Shown: positions 1-7,988, counted from the stretch's first letter. The stretch is 17,539 bases of DNA from JANRLJ01 sp034437895 (GCA_034437895.1 DAOTTO010000398.1:1-17539); one strand, 5' to 3'. Numbers and translations are program-made. Notes: generated by a model from the sequence alone, not told the origin.

Positions 1-1641
1 CCCAATAATGTCGCGCTTATCACCAGCGCCAAACTGCCCGTTTTGGGGCGGCAAGCCGCGAACCTCACGTATGGCGAACTCGATAAGCTGTCGGATGCGC
101 TGGCGGCAGGATTGGTCGAAATCGGGCTGCAAAAAGGCGAAGCAGTCGCGCTCGTGATGCCTAACAGCGTGGCGTTTGTAATCGCGTTTTATGCTATCCT
201 CAAAGCTGGCGGCATCGTCGCAGCCACCAATCCGACCTACCCGCCGGACAAAATGCAATATCAGATTGACGACTGCGACGCGAAAATCGTAATTTGCATG
301 AGTCTGTTTTATAAGACCGTCAAGCAAATCCAGCCCAAGACCAAAGTACAGCATGTGATTGTCGCCAATATCAAAGAATATCTGTCGCCGGTTGCGAAGT
401 TGTTGTTTACGATTGCCCGTGAGAAAAAAGATGGGCATTTTGTCGAAAGTTTAGGGTCGGGCGATTATTGGTTTCAAGATGTGCTGGCACGCAACGCTGG
501 ACGCAAGCCTAATGTCGATGTGAAGCCGGATGATCTGGCGCTATTTCAATATACAGGCGGCACGACAGGCGTTTCTAAAGCGGCGATGGCGACTCATCGC
601 GCCTTAGTTGCCAACACACTCCAGCAAAAAGCCTGTCTTGCGGTGGATGGTATCCCCGGCGATCAGGAAATTTTCCTCGGCGCGATCCCAATGTTTCATG
701 TTTTCGGCATGGTCGCTGTATTGAGCGAAGCCATTTATCTGGGGTCGAAGATCGTCCTCGTACCCAATCCCCGTGATATAGATGATGTCTTGGGCGTGAT
801 CGATAAATTCAAGCCAACCCTGTTTCATGGGGTTCCCGCCCTTTATAACGCCCTCAACAATCATCCTGATGTCCTTTCCGGCAAGATCAGCCTGCGTTCC
901 ATCCGCGCCTGTTTGAGCGGTTCCGCGCCGCTGCCACCCTCGACCAAAGCCGAGTTCGAGCGTTTAAGCGGCGGCATTCTGCTGGAAGGGTTCGGGATGA
1001 GCGAAGCGCCCACCGCAACGCATGTTAATCCGCTGCACGGCGAAAATCGCACTGGATCAATTGGGATTCCCATACCCGACACAGATGTGCGTATCGTCAG
1101 CCTTGATGATGGCGTGACGGATGTCCCCGCTGGCGAGATCGGCGAACTCATTATCACTGGCCCGCAGTTGATGAAGGGGTATTATAAGATGCCCACCGAA
1201 ACCAACAATACGCTGCGTGAACTCGACGGGAAGTTGTGGCTGTTTACAGGCGACATCGCCCGTATGGATGACGATGGCTACTTCTACATCGTAGATCGCA
1301 AGAAAGATATGGCACTGATCGGCGGCTTTAATGTTTATCCCAACAATGTCGAAAAAATCATCAAAGATCACCCCGCCGTATTAGAAGTCGGGGTGGCGGC
1401 TGTTCCGCATCCAGAAAAAATTGGACAAGAAGCGCTCAAGGCATGGGTCGTGCTGCAACCGGATAAAACCGCAACCGAAGCCGAACTCATCGCGCACTGC
1501 GAAAAATATCTCGCGCCGTATGAAGTGCCGCGCCGAGTCGCATTTATCAAAGAACTGCCTAAAACCGTCGTCGGAAAGACTCTGCGCCGCGAACTCATCC
1601 AAATGGAACTCGACGCGCACGAAAAAACAGTCGCTAAATAG
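1..1641 (+). CDS. Long-chain acyl-CoA ligase (FadD-like), 5'-truncated
   Basis: This is an ATP-dependent acyl-CoA synthetase of the AMP-binding (ANL) family. It activates a carboxylic acid, probably a fatty acid, through an acyl-adenylate to a CoA thioester in the cytoplasm. The frame is open from base 1, and alignment with the neighbouring paralogue shows about 50 N-terminal residues lie outside the window, so the TTG at 43 is not the start. Visible motifs in order: the P-loop-like YTGGTTGVSKAAM (550-588), GFGMSE (988-1005), the hinge region GDIARMDDDGYFYIVDRKKD (1249-1308), GGFNVYP, and the C-terminal PKTVVGKTLRREL carrying the catalytic lysine (GK). YTGGTTGV.K is typical of FadD. One oddity: the P-loop reads SKAAM where the family and the paralogue have SKGAM. 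Substrate chain length cannot be read from sequence. Confidence 0.9.
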   Translation, partial: PNNVALITSAKLPVLGRQAANLTYGELDKLSDALAAGLVEIGLQKGEAVALVMPNSVAFVIAFYAILKAGGIVAATNPTYPPDKMQYQIDDCDAKIVICMSLFYKTVKQIQPKTKVQHVIVANIKEYLSPVAKLLFTIAREKKDGHFVESLGSGDYWFQDVLARNAGRKPNVDVKPDDLALFQYTGGTTGVSKAAMATHRALVANTLQQKACLAVDGIPGDQEIFLGAIPMFHVFGMVAVLSEAIYLGSKIVLVPNPRDIDDVLGVIDKFKPTLFHGVPALYNALNNHPDVLSGKISLRSIRACLSGSAPLPPSTKAEFERLSGGILLEGFGMSEAPTATHVNPLHGENRTGSIGIPIPDTDVRIVSLDDGVTDVPAGEIGELIITGPQLMKGYYKMPTETNNTLRELDGKLWLFTGDIARMDDDGYFYIVDRKKDMALIGGFNVYPNNVEKIIKDHPAVLEVGVAAVPHPEKIGQEALKAWVVLQPDKTATEAELIAHCEKYLAPYEVPRRVAFIKELPKTVVGKTLRRELIQMELDAHEKTVAK

Positions 1642-1657
1642 ACTCTAGTTGTATCAA

Positions 1658-1692
1658 GAGTTTGGCAAATCATGCTGAAATTTGCCAAACTC
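1658..1692. repeat. Perfect 13-bp stem-loop between the two ligase genes
   Basis: The arms 1658-1670 (GAGTTTGGCAAAT) and 1680-1692 are exact reverse complements, separated by a 9-nt loop. It lies 17 bases after the stop of the first ligase and about 50 before the start of the second. No T-run follows on the plus strand (CCCCTTAAAG), so it is not a textbook intrinsic terminator. It could be a factor-dependent terminator, an mRNA-stabilising or attenuating hairpin, or a palindromic operator for the second gene. Confidence 0.6.
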
Positions 1693-1741
1693 CCCTTAAA
1701 GAATTAACTATCCGTGTATTTATTTTTTGAGAAAATCACAA

Positions 1742-3514
1742 ATGACCACTTATGCTGACCGCCCTTGGACAAACCATTACGACCCCCACGTCCCCAAAAG
1801 CCTGCTACCCTATCCTGAACATGCCATGCACGATTATCTGGGACGTACTGCCAAAAAGTATCCCAATCATCCCGTCTTGATTACAACGGCAAAACTGCCC
1901 ATTCTAGGGCGGCAAAGCAGCACTATGACTTACGCACAGCTCAATAGCTTTTCTGATGCGCTGGCAGCCGCCCTCGTTGATTTCGGACTCAAAAAAGGCG
2001 ATCGTGTGGGGCTTATCATGCCCAATTGCACAGCCTTCGCCATTAGTTATTACGGCATTTTGAAGGCTGGCGGTGTCGTCGCCGCGACTAATCCCACCTA
2101 TCCGCCCGCCAAAATGCAGTATCAAATTGACGACTGCGACGCGGAAATCGTCATCACCTTAAGCCTGTTTTATAACACCCTCAAGCAAATTCAATCCGGT
2201 ACAAAAGCCAAAACCATTATTGTTGCGAATATCAAAGAATATATGCCGCCCGCCGCAAAACTCCTGTTTACGCTCGCTAAAGAGAAAAAAGATGGGCATC
2301 GCGTTGAACTAGCGGCTGGCGATTTGTGGTTTCAAGACGTACTCAAGCAAAACACAGGGCGGAAGCCCAATGTACAGGTCGGCGCGGATGATGTCGCGTT
2401 GTTTCAATATACAGGCGGGACAACCGGGGTGTCTAAAGGCGCGATGTCCACCCATCGCGCATTGGTCAGCAATACGACCCAGTTGCAATCGTGGACGGGC
2501 ATCGACAAGGGAATGCTGGGTGATATGAAGCCCACCGATGCCATTTACTTAGGCGCGATCCCCATGTTCCACGCCTACGGTTTGGTCGCGCTGCTGACGC
2601 AAGCCGTTGCCTCCGGCGGACGCATTGTCCTGATTCCGAATGCACGGGACATTAATGAAGTGGTCGATGTCATCCATTTTTATAAGCCCAATGTATTTTT
2701 GGGGGTTCCCGCGCTTTACAACGCGGTTAACAATCATCAACGAGTGGCTTCGGGTGAAGTAAGCCTAAAATCTTTTGTGTTCAATTCCAGCGGTGCGGCA
2801 GCCTTGCCACCCGCGACGAAACGCGAATTTGAGGCTAAAAGCAGCGGCGCAATTTCTGAAGGATTTGGTATGAGCGAATTGCCCGTCGCCACACATAGCA
2901 ATCCGGTTTATGGGGAAAATCGCGTGGGTTCAATCGGTCTGCCGCTGCCGGACGTAGATTGTCGCATCGTCAGCTTAGACGACGGCATAACCGATATGCC
3001 CGTTGGCGAACCCGGCGAGATGATTATTCATGCGCCCAATATGATGATCGGCTATCACAAGCTGCCCACTGAAACCGCGAATACACTCCGTGAGCAAAAC
3101 GGCAAAATCTGGTTATTCACAGGCGACATCGCCTTTATGGATGCGGACGGCTATTTCCATATTGTTGATCGCAAAAAGGATATGGCGCTCATCGGCGGAT
3201 TTAATGTCTATCCGAATATCGTAGAAAAAGTCATCAAAGATCATCCGGCGGTGCTGGAAGTCGGTGTCGCGGCTGTCCCCCATCCAGAAAAAGTGGGACA
3301 AGAGGCATTAAAGGCATGGGTCGTACTCCAGCCCGACACAACCGCCACCGAAGCACAATTGATCGCCCATTGTGAAAAGTCGCTCGCGCCTTACGAAGTG
3401 CCGCGCCGTTTTAGCTTCATCAAAGAACTCCCTAAAACCGCCGTGGGGAAAACACTGCGCCGCGAGTTGATTCAACTTGAAATGCAAGATTCGGAAAAAG
3501 CAAAGCTAATGTGA
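1742..3514 (+). CDS. Long-chain acyl-CoA ligase (FadD-like), tandem paralogue
   Basis: This is a full-length AMP-binding acyl-CoA synthetase of 590 residues, normal for FadD. It should catalyse acid + ATP + CoA to acyl-CoA + AMP + PPi. I chose ATG 1742 over the in-frame TTG at 1727: MTTYADRPWTNHYDPHVPKS looks like a natural N-terminus, and the TTG would add only five residues. The ribosome site is weak. Motifs: QYTGGTTGVSKGAM, GFGMSELPVATH, LFTGDIAFMDADGYF, DRKKDMALIGGFNVYPN and PKTAVGKTLRREL. The C-terminal 150 residues are nearly identical to the upstream gene, while the middle differs more (for example the insertion around IDKGMLGDMKP), so the pair is a tandem duplication that has begun to diverge in the acyl-pocket region. 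The two genes may be co-transcribed, or separated by the stem-loop between them. Confidence 0.92.
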   Translation: MTTYADRPWTNHYDPHVPKSLLPYPEHAMHDYLGRTAKKYPNHPVLITTAKLPILGRQSSTMTYAQLNSFSDALAAALVDFGLKKGDRVGLIMPNCTAFAISYYGILKAGGVVAATNPTYPPAKMQYQIDDCDAEIVITLSLFYNTLKQIQSGTKAKTIIVANIKEYMPPAAKLLFTLAKEKKDGHRVELAAGDLWFQDVLKQNTGRKPNVQVGADDVALFQYTGGTTGVSKGAMSTHRALVSNTTQLQSWTGIDKGMLGDMKPTDAIYLGAIPMFHAYGLVALLTQAVASGGRIVLIPNARDINEVVDVIHFYKPNVFLGVPALYNAVNNHQRVASGEVSLKSFVFNSSGAAALPPATKREFEAKSSGAISEGFGMSELPVATHSNPVYGENRVGSIGLPLPDVDCRIVSLDDGITDMPVGEPGEMIIHAPNMMIGYHKLPTETANTLREQNGKIWLFTGDIAFMDADGYFHIVDRKKDMALIGGFNVYPNIVEKVIKDHPAVLEVGVAAVPHPEKVGQEALKAWVVLQPDTTATEAQLIAHCEKSLAPYEVPRRFSFIKELPKTAVGKTLRRELIQLEMQDSEKAKLM

Positions 3515-3524
3515 GTCATACTCA

Positions 3525-3548
3525 AGGGGCATGAATTGTCATGTCCCT
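3525..3548. terminator. Stem-loop between convergent genes, possible bidirectional terminator
   Basis: AGGGGCATGA (3525-3534) pairs with TCATGTCCCT (3539-3548): ten pairs including one G-U, around a 4-nt ATTG loop. It lies in the 43-base gap between the stop of the second ligase (3514) and the stop of the opposing membrane-protein gene (3558), where a shared terminator is expected. Neither side has a clear T-run, which keeps confidence moderate. Confidence 0.45.
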
Positions 3549-3557
3549 CTATACTGC

Positions 3558-4139
3558 CTAGGCCTCAGCAACTTGCTTTTCCAGGACTTTATGTTCTTCT
3601 GGTTGAGGCAAATAATACCCGCGATAAAATGCCCGCGCTGGGCCGCGATTCAAATACCACACTACATAAATCGGGACGACAAGCACCACAAAGATTTGCC
3701 CGGAAGCAAGCACCCGAAATAAGGTTTGCATGGATCCGCCGCCGAGTCCTTCGTCTGCTTGCTCGGCTTGAGGTAATACCGTCAGCACAATCGTCAGGAT
3801 GCTTAAGCCCAACACCGCCGCCATCAGCACAAACCGCATATAGGCTGGCTTCCCTAACCAAGCAAACACCGCGATGAAAAAAAAGATAATCCCAACGCCT
3901 GTTTGTAAAAGGATGCGATCATTGTCGAAACCCGTGAAGTTGCCACCGGACGCAGCGGCTTGTGTGGGGTTATTGGGGTCAAATGGGATATTGGTCTGGC
4001 TGACCCGCTGAAAGTGACGCTCTAACAATTTAATCTGCCCAATTTGCAGCAGCGGTACTAGCGAAAACAAAACCACGCTGACGAAAATCGCCAATGTCAC
4101 ACCCAGCGGACGAGCCGGTTTTTCTGAGGGTAAACCCAT
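3558..4139 (-). CDS. Four-helix integral membrane protein, unknown function
   Basis: I do not recognise this 193-residue protein. The sequence shows four hydrophobic segments at about residues 12-31, 79-96, 100-121 and 142-163. A polar loop of about 45 residues lies between helices 1 and 2 and contains an Asn/Pro/Gly-rich stretch (IPFDPNNPTQAAASGGNFTG). The C-terminus is short, charged and probably cytoplasmic. The start ATG at 4139 is supported by an AGGAG seven bases upstream on the minus strand. It is convergent with the ligases and divergent from the BTAD regulator, with 135 bases between the two starts. No catalytic or transport motif is visible. Confidence 0.75.
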   Translation of the reverse strand: MGLPSEKPARPLGVTLAIFVSVVLFSLVPLLQIGQIKLLERHFQRVSQTNIPFDPNNPTQAAASGGNFTGFDNDRILLQTGVGIIFFFIAVFAWLGKPAYMRFVLMAAVLGLSILTIVLTVLPQAEQADEGLGGGSMQTLFRVLASGQIFVVLVVPIYVVWYLNRGPARAFYRGYYLPQPEEHKVLEKQVAEA

Positions 4140-4202
4140 GCAAAACTCCTAACCTGATAGCGAAGTCACAACCGAAACGTAGTAAACTGAGAAAACGAAT
4201 CA

Positions 4203-4231
4203 TTAGCAACGCCAGTTTTATTTGCTATAAT
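4203..4231 (+). promoter_or_regulatory. Sigma-70-type promoter for the BTAD regulator
   Basis: TTAGCA (4203-4208), a 17-base spacer and a perfect TATAAT (4226-4231) lie 43 bases upstream of the ATG at 4275. The -35 matches consensus at four of six positions. It is the best-formed promoter in this divergent intergenic region. No clear partner promoter was found for the minus-strand membrane-protein gene. Confidence 0.5.
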
Positions 4232-4274
4232 ACAACAGCAATATCGTTTTGAATATCAAGGGTCAGGTTGGCAC

Positions 4275-5561
4275 ATGCAATTACATCACTTAGTTGAACA
4301 GTCTTACCAGACGTTTCTTGCCCAAATGGAAGATACCCGCGTGATCCTGCTGCATCCACACAGCCGCTATCGTTCCATGCTGGTTGCCAAACTTATCAAC
4401 ACCCCCGAACTGCATGTATTTTATTATGCGATGGGGCCAGACGACATCAAGCTGGAGGCTTTTCTCTCTGGCATCACCCATGATATGGCAAATCAGTTCC
4501 CGACATTTGGTCGTCATATCAACATGTTACCTCAAATTGTATTTGAAAATCCGCGTGAGCATTTTGAATTAGTACTGAATACCTTTGCGGAAGATTTATC
4601 TGAGATCAGCAATAAGCGTTTTTTCTTGATTCTGGATGAATATGATCGCAGCGACAGCGCAGATGATGTGCAGCGTTTTGTCCAACGACTGGCGGGGGTG
4701 ATTCCTGCTAACTGCCGCCTCGTACTCAACAGCCGCACCCTGCCTCGCCTGCCTTGGGTCTCGATGATCTCCCAAAAGCAGGCCGTCTTGCTGGAAGATG
4801 ATCGCCTGATCGAAGAAGAGTTTTATGGTCCTGTTGCCCAAAGCAGCAATCCGCTGGAAGTGTATGCGCTGGGTCCCGGATTCGTCCTGATGGATGGTGA
4901 GCCAATTGATACATGGGAAGGTCATTTACCGCGTTTGTTGTTCTTTTTCGCGCTGGATCGTCCGGTTGTTACACGCTCGGAAATTTGCGAAGCGTTCTGG
5001 CCTGAGCTTGACCCCGACCAAGCAGTAAACGTTTTTCACGTCACCAAGCGCCGTCTACATAAAGCGCTCGATAATGATGTGCTGGTACACGATGAGGGCT
5101 ATTATCGTGTCAATCCAGAAATGGCCGTTTATTACGACGTGATGGAGTTCGTCGTCGCCTTGATGGTGGGGCGTAATAGCAACGATCCAGACAAGCGCTT
5201 TGAAGCATGGCAGCGCGCCGCTGATTTGTATCGCGGGCCATTTTTACAGGGACATAACGATGCTTGGATTTTAGAGCGCCGGGTTGATTTCCGCGCTGGC
5301 TATTTAGAAGCGCTGACGGAAATGGCGCATGTGTGGCTGTCGCGTGATCGTCATGAACAGGCGTTAGTACTGCTGCAAAAAGCGCTGATTGAAGACAACA
5401 GTCGTGAAGATTTGCACCGCGACATGATGCAGCTTTATGCCCAATTAGGCCGCCGCAGCGAAGTCGCCGCGCATTATCAAAAATTAATTGAGAATATGCG
5501 CCGCATCAATGTCCCCATTTCTGAAGAAATCCACACGCTTTACCAAGAACTCATGTCGTAG
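4275..5561 (+). CDS. SARP-like transcriptional regulator: degenerate NTPase domain + winged helix + BTAD
   Basis: This 428-residue protein has three parts. Residues 1-180 resemble the NTPase core of MalT/STAND regulators: a hydrophobic strand with Walker B-like acidic residues (FFLILDEYDRSD, 117-127) and a sensor-like LNSRTLPRLPW (151-161). The P-loop region (ILLHPHSRYRSMLVAKLI, 24-41) has lost the glycines and the GKT lysine. Residues 195-280 form an OmpR-type winged helix with the FWPELDPDQAVNVFHVTKRR signature, which should bind DNA. Residues 285-425 are the bacterial transcriptional activator domain (BTAD), made of TPR-like helices. It probably acts as a DNA-binding activator whose targets cannot be read here. 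It has its own promoter and ends before a strong terminator. Such proteins are numerous in Chloroflexota. The ATG at 4275 has only a weak upstream purine stretch. Confidence 0.85.
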   Translation: MQLHHLVEQSYQTFLAQMEDTRVILLHPHSRYRSMLVAKLINTPELHVFYYAMGPDDIKLEAFLSGITHDMANQFPTFGRHINMLPQIVFENPREHFELVLNTFAEDLSEISNKRFFLILDEYDRSDSADDVQRFVQRLAGVIPANCRLVLNSRTLPRLPWVSMISQKQAVLLEDDRLIEEEFYGPVAQSSNPLEVYALGPGFVLMDGEPIDTWEGHLPRLLFFFALDRPVVTRSEICEAFWPELDPDQAVNVFHVTKRRLHKALDNDVLVHDEGYYRVNPEMAVYYDVMEFVVALMVGRNSNDPDKRFEAWQRAADLYRGPFLQGHNDAWILERRVDFRAGYLEALTEMAHVWLSRDRHEQALVLLQKALIEDNSREDLHRDMMQLYAQLGRRSEVAAHYQKLIENMRRINVPISEEIHTLYQELMS

Positions 5562-5580
5562 AAGACCGACTAACAACAAT

Positions 5581-5615
5581 AAAAAACACCCACTCAGCCT
5601 GAATGGGTGTTTTTT
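5581..5615. terminator. Bidirectional intrinsic terminator (regulator gene and tRNA)
   Basis: A perfect 12-bp stem pairs 5581-5592 (AAAAAACACCCA) with 5604-5615, and the loop can close three further pairs (TCA/TGA). The GC core CACCCA/TGGGTG is flanked by A6 on one side and T6 on the other, so a T-run follows the hairpin on both strands. On the plus strand it ends the BTAD regulator, 20 bases after its stop. On the minus strand it starts one base beyond the 3' end of the tRNA. Confidence 0.88.
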
Positions 5616-5616
5616 G

Positions 5617-5688
5617 CGCCCCTGGAGGGATTCGAACCCCCGACTCTCAACTTAGAAGGTTGGCGCTCTGCCTCTGAGCTACAGGAGC
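5617..5688 (-). tRNA. tRNA-Arg (anticodon UCU, reads AGA/AGG)
   Basis: Read on the minus strand, a complete 72-nt cloverleaf forms. The acceptor GCTCCTG pairs with CAGGGGC, followed by discriminator G. The D stem is GCTC/GAGC around AGAGGCA. The anticodon loop is CTTCTAA with anticodon TCT, and its stem has one C-A mismatch at 27-43. The variable loop is GAGTC, and the T arm GGGGG-TTCGAAT-CCCTC has one G-U pair. The 3' CCA is not encoded; CAAAAA follows, so CCA must be added by nucleotidyltransferase. The terminator begins immediately downstream. Confidence 0.96.
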
Positions 5689-5711
5689 AATACTTATGCT
5701 TCGCTTTAAAT

Positions 5712-5740
5712 ATTATATCCTACCTATTTGAAATTTTGAA
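5712..5740 (-). promoter_or_regulatory. Promoter of the tRNA-Arg gene
   Basis: On the minus strand, TTCAAA (5740-5735), a 17-base spacer and a perfect TATAAT (5717-5712) lie upstream of the tRNA. They imply a transcript start about 15-20 bases before the mature 5' end at 5688. The spacing and hexamers are good for a sigma-70-type promoter. Confidence 0.55.
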
Positions 5741-5765
5741 CCACCGCTTTTTGATCCCACAGGAT

Positions 5766-7142
5766 TTACTCGAAGTCGGCGGCAACGAAAATATAAGGTG
5801 GGTCGGCGAGAATCACTGCTAGGAAGTAGTGTCTTCCAGCGTTCAGGCGCGTCCCGCGTAGATCAACCAGATTTTCACCCGGATTATCAGACGCGATCAC
5901 CTGAATATCATACGTCCCAGCAGGCAGTTCAAACGAGCTAAAACCGTCATTATCGCCTTGCACACCGGGATACGCTAAAAGCTGAAAAAGCACTGTTCCA
6001 TCGGCGAGGCGAACATCAATCGGGCTGCTGGCAGGAATCGCATGGAAGATACTAATCCGCGCATCCGTCTCCGCAAGAGGCCGGGTATCTTCTTCCAAAA
6101 TCTGTAATTGCAACGTTTGATTCGCTAACGTGCCGATGAGGGCTAGAGTCGTCCATGAACCGTTATCCAGCGATAAAGCCAATGGGCCGATGACGACATC
6201 CGCAAATGTGGTTCCAGCAGGCGCAACGGCAACTGTATAATCACCCGATTCAAAATCTGCAAATTCGGTCATATCGCCAAAAGATAGATTAGCAAATGAG
6301 GCGAGTTCTCCGTTGATGTAAAGATCAATTTCCGGCGTACCGGAGGAAAAATGTGCGGCACGCAAATGCGCGAGCGAATCACCATTTTCCGGCGTTGAGT
6401 TGTTTAGTTCTACGGTATCCACTGAGTCGAGGCTGGTCACTTTAGAAATCACTTGAAGGGTATCTTGTGTGCCTAAAACAGCGAAAAGCGTATTCGTATC
6501 CTGCACAATACGCACTTCACCTAGATCGACAAGAATTGTCGAAGGATCGTTGTTCGCGGTAATTTGAATGTTGTAACTGCTGCCGACAATATCCGCGCTG
6601 ACGAATCCATCATTGGCTTGACCTTCACCCTGAATCAAATTGCCGGGATAACTGAGCAGCTCAAATAAGGCATCGCCGTTGACGACTACATCCACAATCG
6701 GGCCATCTTCAACGGCATAAAAGACACCAATTCGCGCTTCGCCGATAGCCATTTCGCTGTAATCTTCAGAAAGAGGTTGCAGCGCCAGCGTTCCGCGCTC
6801 AACTGAGCCAATCAGTGCAATTGTAAGCCATTCGTCCGCCGAAAATTCAAATTCTATTAGCGGAATTAATGCCTCACCGACGGTATCCCCCGCCGTAGTG
6901 ATCGTCAGTGTATGCCTACCTATCGCGATTCGCTCCCAAGGGGTAAGTGTCCCGAAGCTAAGCCCAGACGCGGCATAAAGCTGGTTATCGACATGGACAT
7001 CAATGGTCGAGGCATCAATCGAAAAATGCGCCAACCGAAAATGCGCCAAGTCTTCATCTTGCGGCGAAACATCCCGCTGCCACATCACTGGTACAACGGA
7101 CAGTAGTGATAGTGAAAAGAGAAAATAAGCCAGTTTAAACAT
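5766..7142 (-). CDS. Secreted DUF4397-repeat protein
   Basis: This is a 458-residue exported protein built from DUF4397 (beta-sandwich) units. I chose the ATG at 7142 because an AAGGAG lies nine bases upstream and the protein then begins with a signal peptide (MFKLAYFLFSLSLLSVVPVM). The in-frame ATG at 7199 would bury that signal behind 19 residues. Two long units, about residues 30-225 and 250-458, each hold two half-repeats. One half has the form AHFS...ID..V....L.FG.....; the other has the form ARI.VF.A.....DV...G..LF.LL.YPG, followed by Y.IQV.A.....LVDL. No lipobox cysteine, sortase motif or membrane anchor is visible, so the product is probably released or loosely surface-bound. The molecular role of DUF4397 proteins is not established. 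The gene is downstream of, and parallel to, the cNMP-binding gene. Confidence 0.82.
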   Translation of the reverse strand: MFKLAYFLFSLSLLSVVPVMWQRDVSPQDEDLAHFRLAHFSIDASTIDVHVDNQLYAASGLSFGTLTPWERIAIGRHTLTITTAGDTVGEALIPLIEFEFSADEWLTIALIGSVERGTLALQPLSEDYSEMAIGEARIGVFYAVEDGPIVDVVVNGDALFELLSYPGNLIQGEGQANDGFVSADIVGSSYNIQITANNDPSTILVDLGEVRIVQDTNTLFAVLGTQDTLQVISKVTSLDSVDTVELNNSTPENGDSLAHLRAAHFSSGTPEIDLYINGELASFANLSFGDMTEFADFESGDYTVAVAPAGTTFADVVIGPLALSLDNGSWTTLALIGTLANQTLQLQILEEDTRPLAETDARISIFHAIPASSPIDVRLADGTVLFQLLAYPGVQGDNDGFSSFELPAGTYDIQVIASDNPGENLVDLRGTRLNAGRHYFLAVILADPPYIFVAADFE

Positions 7143-7265
7143 TCGCTGCGGCTCCTTACAGGTTTGAAGCGAACGACCCATCATAAAAGTGTGACACAAA
7201 AAATATTAGATGATTATGGGCAAGAAATGACCAAAATGGAATGTGGAACTCAAGAAAACCAAAAG

Positions 7266-7288
7266 GCACAACTCGAAATAAGTTGTGC
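7266..7288 (-). terminator. Probable terminator of the cNMP-binding gene
   Basis: Arms 7266-7273 (GCACAACT) and 7281-7288 (AGTTGTGC) are perfect complements around a 7-nt loop. The hairpin lies 36 bases past the stop of the minus-strand cyclic-nucleotide-binding gene. On that strand it is followed by a broken T-rich tract (CCTTTTGGTTTTC), so it is a moderate rather than a strong intrinsic terminator. Confidence 0.5.
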
Positions 7289-7324
7289 GATTTTCCGGTA
7301 GTGACATCAATTAAAAGCGAGGTA

Positions 7325-7810
7325 TTAGTTTTTGTGGGCCCAAGTGAGCTGTTCACGCACTTGAAGATCAGTGTGACGGATTTTCATCGCTAAATCAGCC
7401 GCCAAATTACGCATCAAACGATACCCAAGTTGAGGATAAGTATCGCAAAGCAGCATGATCTTATCACGCGGGATGACCACCAAATGCGTATCCTGCTGCG
7501 AACAACGCGCCCCGGCAGAACGCAGTCCTTCATCCACCAAAGAAACTTCCCCAAAGGACTGTCCACGCCGTAGAGTCGCGATTGTGTGCGATCCTGTGCT
7601 AGGGTCTTTGCCAATCAGCGAGGGATCAACCTGAATCTCTACCTCGCCCGTTGCGATGATATAAAGCTCATCACCAGGCGTATTTTCTTCAAAGATAATG
7701 TCTCCAGATTGATAATGACGCTCGGCACATATTGAGCCAATCAGCTCTAACTGAGTATTGGTTAACTCATCGAAAATGTCTGCTTGCTTCAGAACCGTGA
7801 CGACAGACAT
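7325..7810 (-). CDS. Stand-alone cyclic nucleotide-binding domain protein
   Basis: This 161-residue protein is essentially one cNMP-binding (CAP-ED) beta-barrel with a C-terminal helix. The phosphate-binding cassette is clear: FGEVSLVDEGLRSAGARC keeps the Gly-Glu and the Arg-Ser that contact the cyclic phosphate and ribose in CAP-type domains. The upstream part (SGDIIFEENTPGDELYIIATGEVEI) is also typical. The helix-turn-helix of Crp/Fnr is missing, so it is probably not itself a DNA-binding regulator; it may act as a sensor subunit through protein contacts. ATG 7810 is supported by AGGAG seven bases upstream. It is divergent from rtcB. The ligand (cAMP, cGMP or another nucleotide) cannot be told. 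Confidence 0.85.
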   Translation of the reverse strand: MSVVTVLKQADIFDELTNTQLELIGSICAERHYQSGDIIFEENTPGDELYIIATGEVEIQVDPSLIGKDPSTGSHTIATLRRGQSFGEVSLVDEGLRSAGARCSQQDTHLVVIPRDKIMLLCDTYPQLGYRLMRNLAADLAMKIRHTDLQVREQLTWAHKN

Positions 7811-7865
7811 TGAACGCTCCTGTTTCTAACCCTAATGATGATAACTGTTTATCGTATGTTAAAGC

Positions 7866-7893
7866 ATTGTATCATGTTTGCAATCAGCGGCAA
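7866..7893 (-). promoter_or_regulatory. Candidate promoter of the cNMP-binding gene
   Basis: On the minus strand, TTGCCG (7893-7888), a 16-base spacer and TACAAT (7871-7866) lie 55 bases upstream of the ATG at 7810. The -10 matches five of six consensus positions and the -35 four of six. Confidence 0.4.
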
Positions 7894-7959
7894 ATTTGTA
7901 GTGTTTAACTTACGCTATACCTTATTCTAACATGAAGGTCGTAATTTCCGAAATAAGGC

Positions 7960-7988
7960 TTGCGCTATTGGCTATGACCCCTTATGCT
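7960..7988 (+). promoter_or_regulatory. Candidate promoter of rtcB
   Basis: TTGCGC (7960-7965), a 17-base spacer and TATGCT (7983-7988) lie 34 bases before the rtcB ATG. The hexamers are modest (three and four of six), so the support is mainly spacing and position. Part of this site lies in a block that resembles the leader of the response regulator near the window end. Confidence 0.3.

Noticed and set aside
3536..3877. 113-codon plus-strand ORF after the second ligase
   Set aside because: Overlaps the convergent membrane-protein gene, which has clear transmembrane helices and a good ribosome site.
7156..7356. 66-codon minus-strand ORF between the DUF4397 and cNMP-binding genes
   Set aside because: Covers the terminator hairpin and overlaps the end of the cNMP-binding gene; no good ribosome site or motif.
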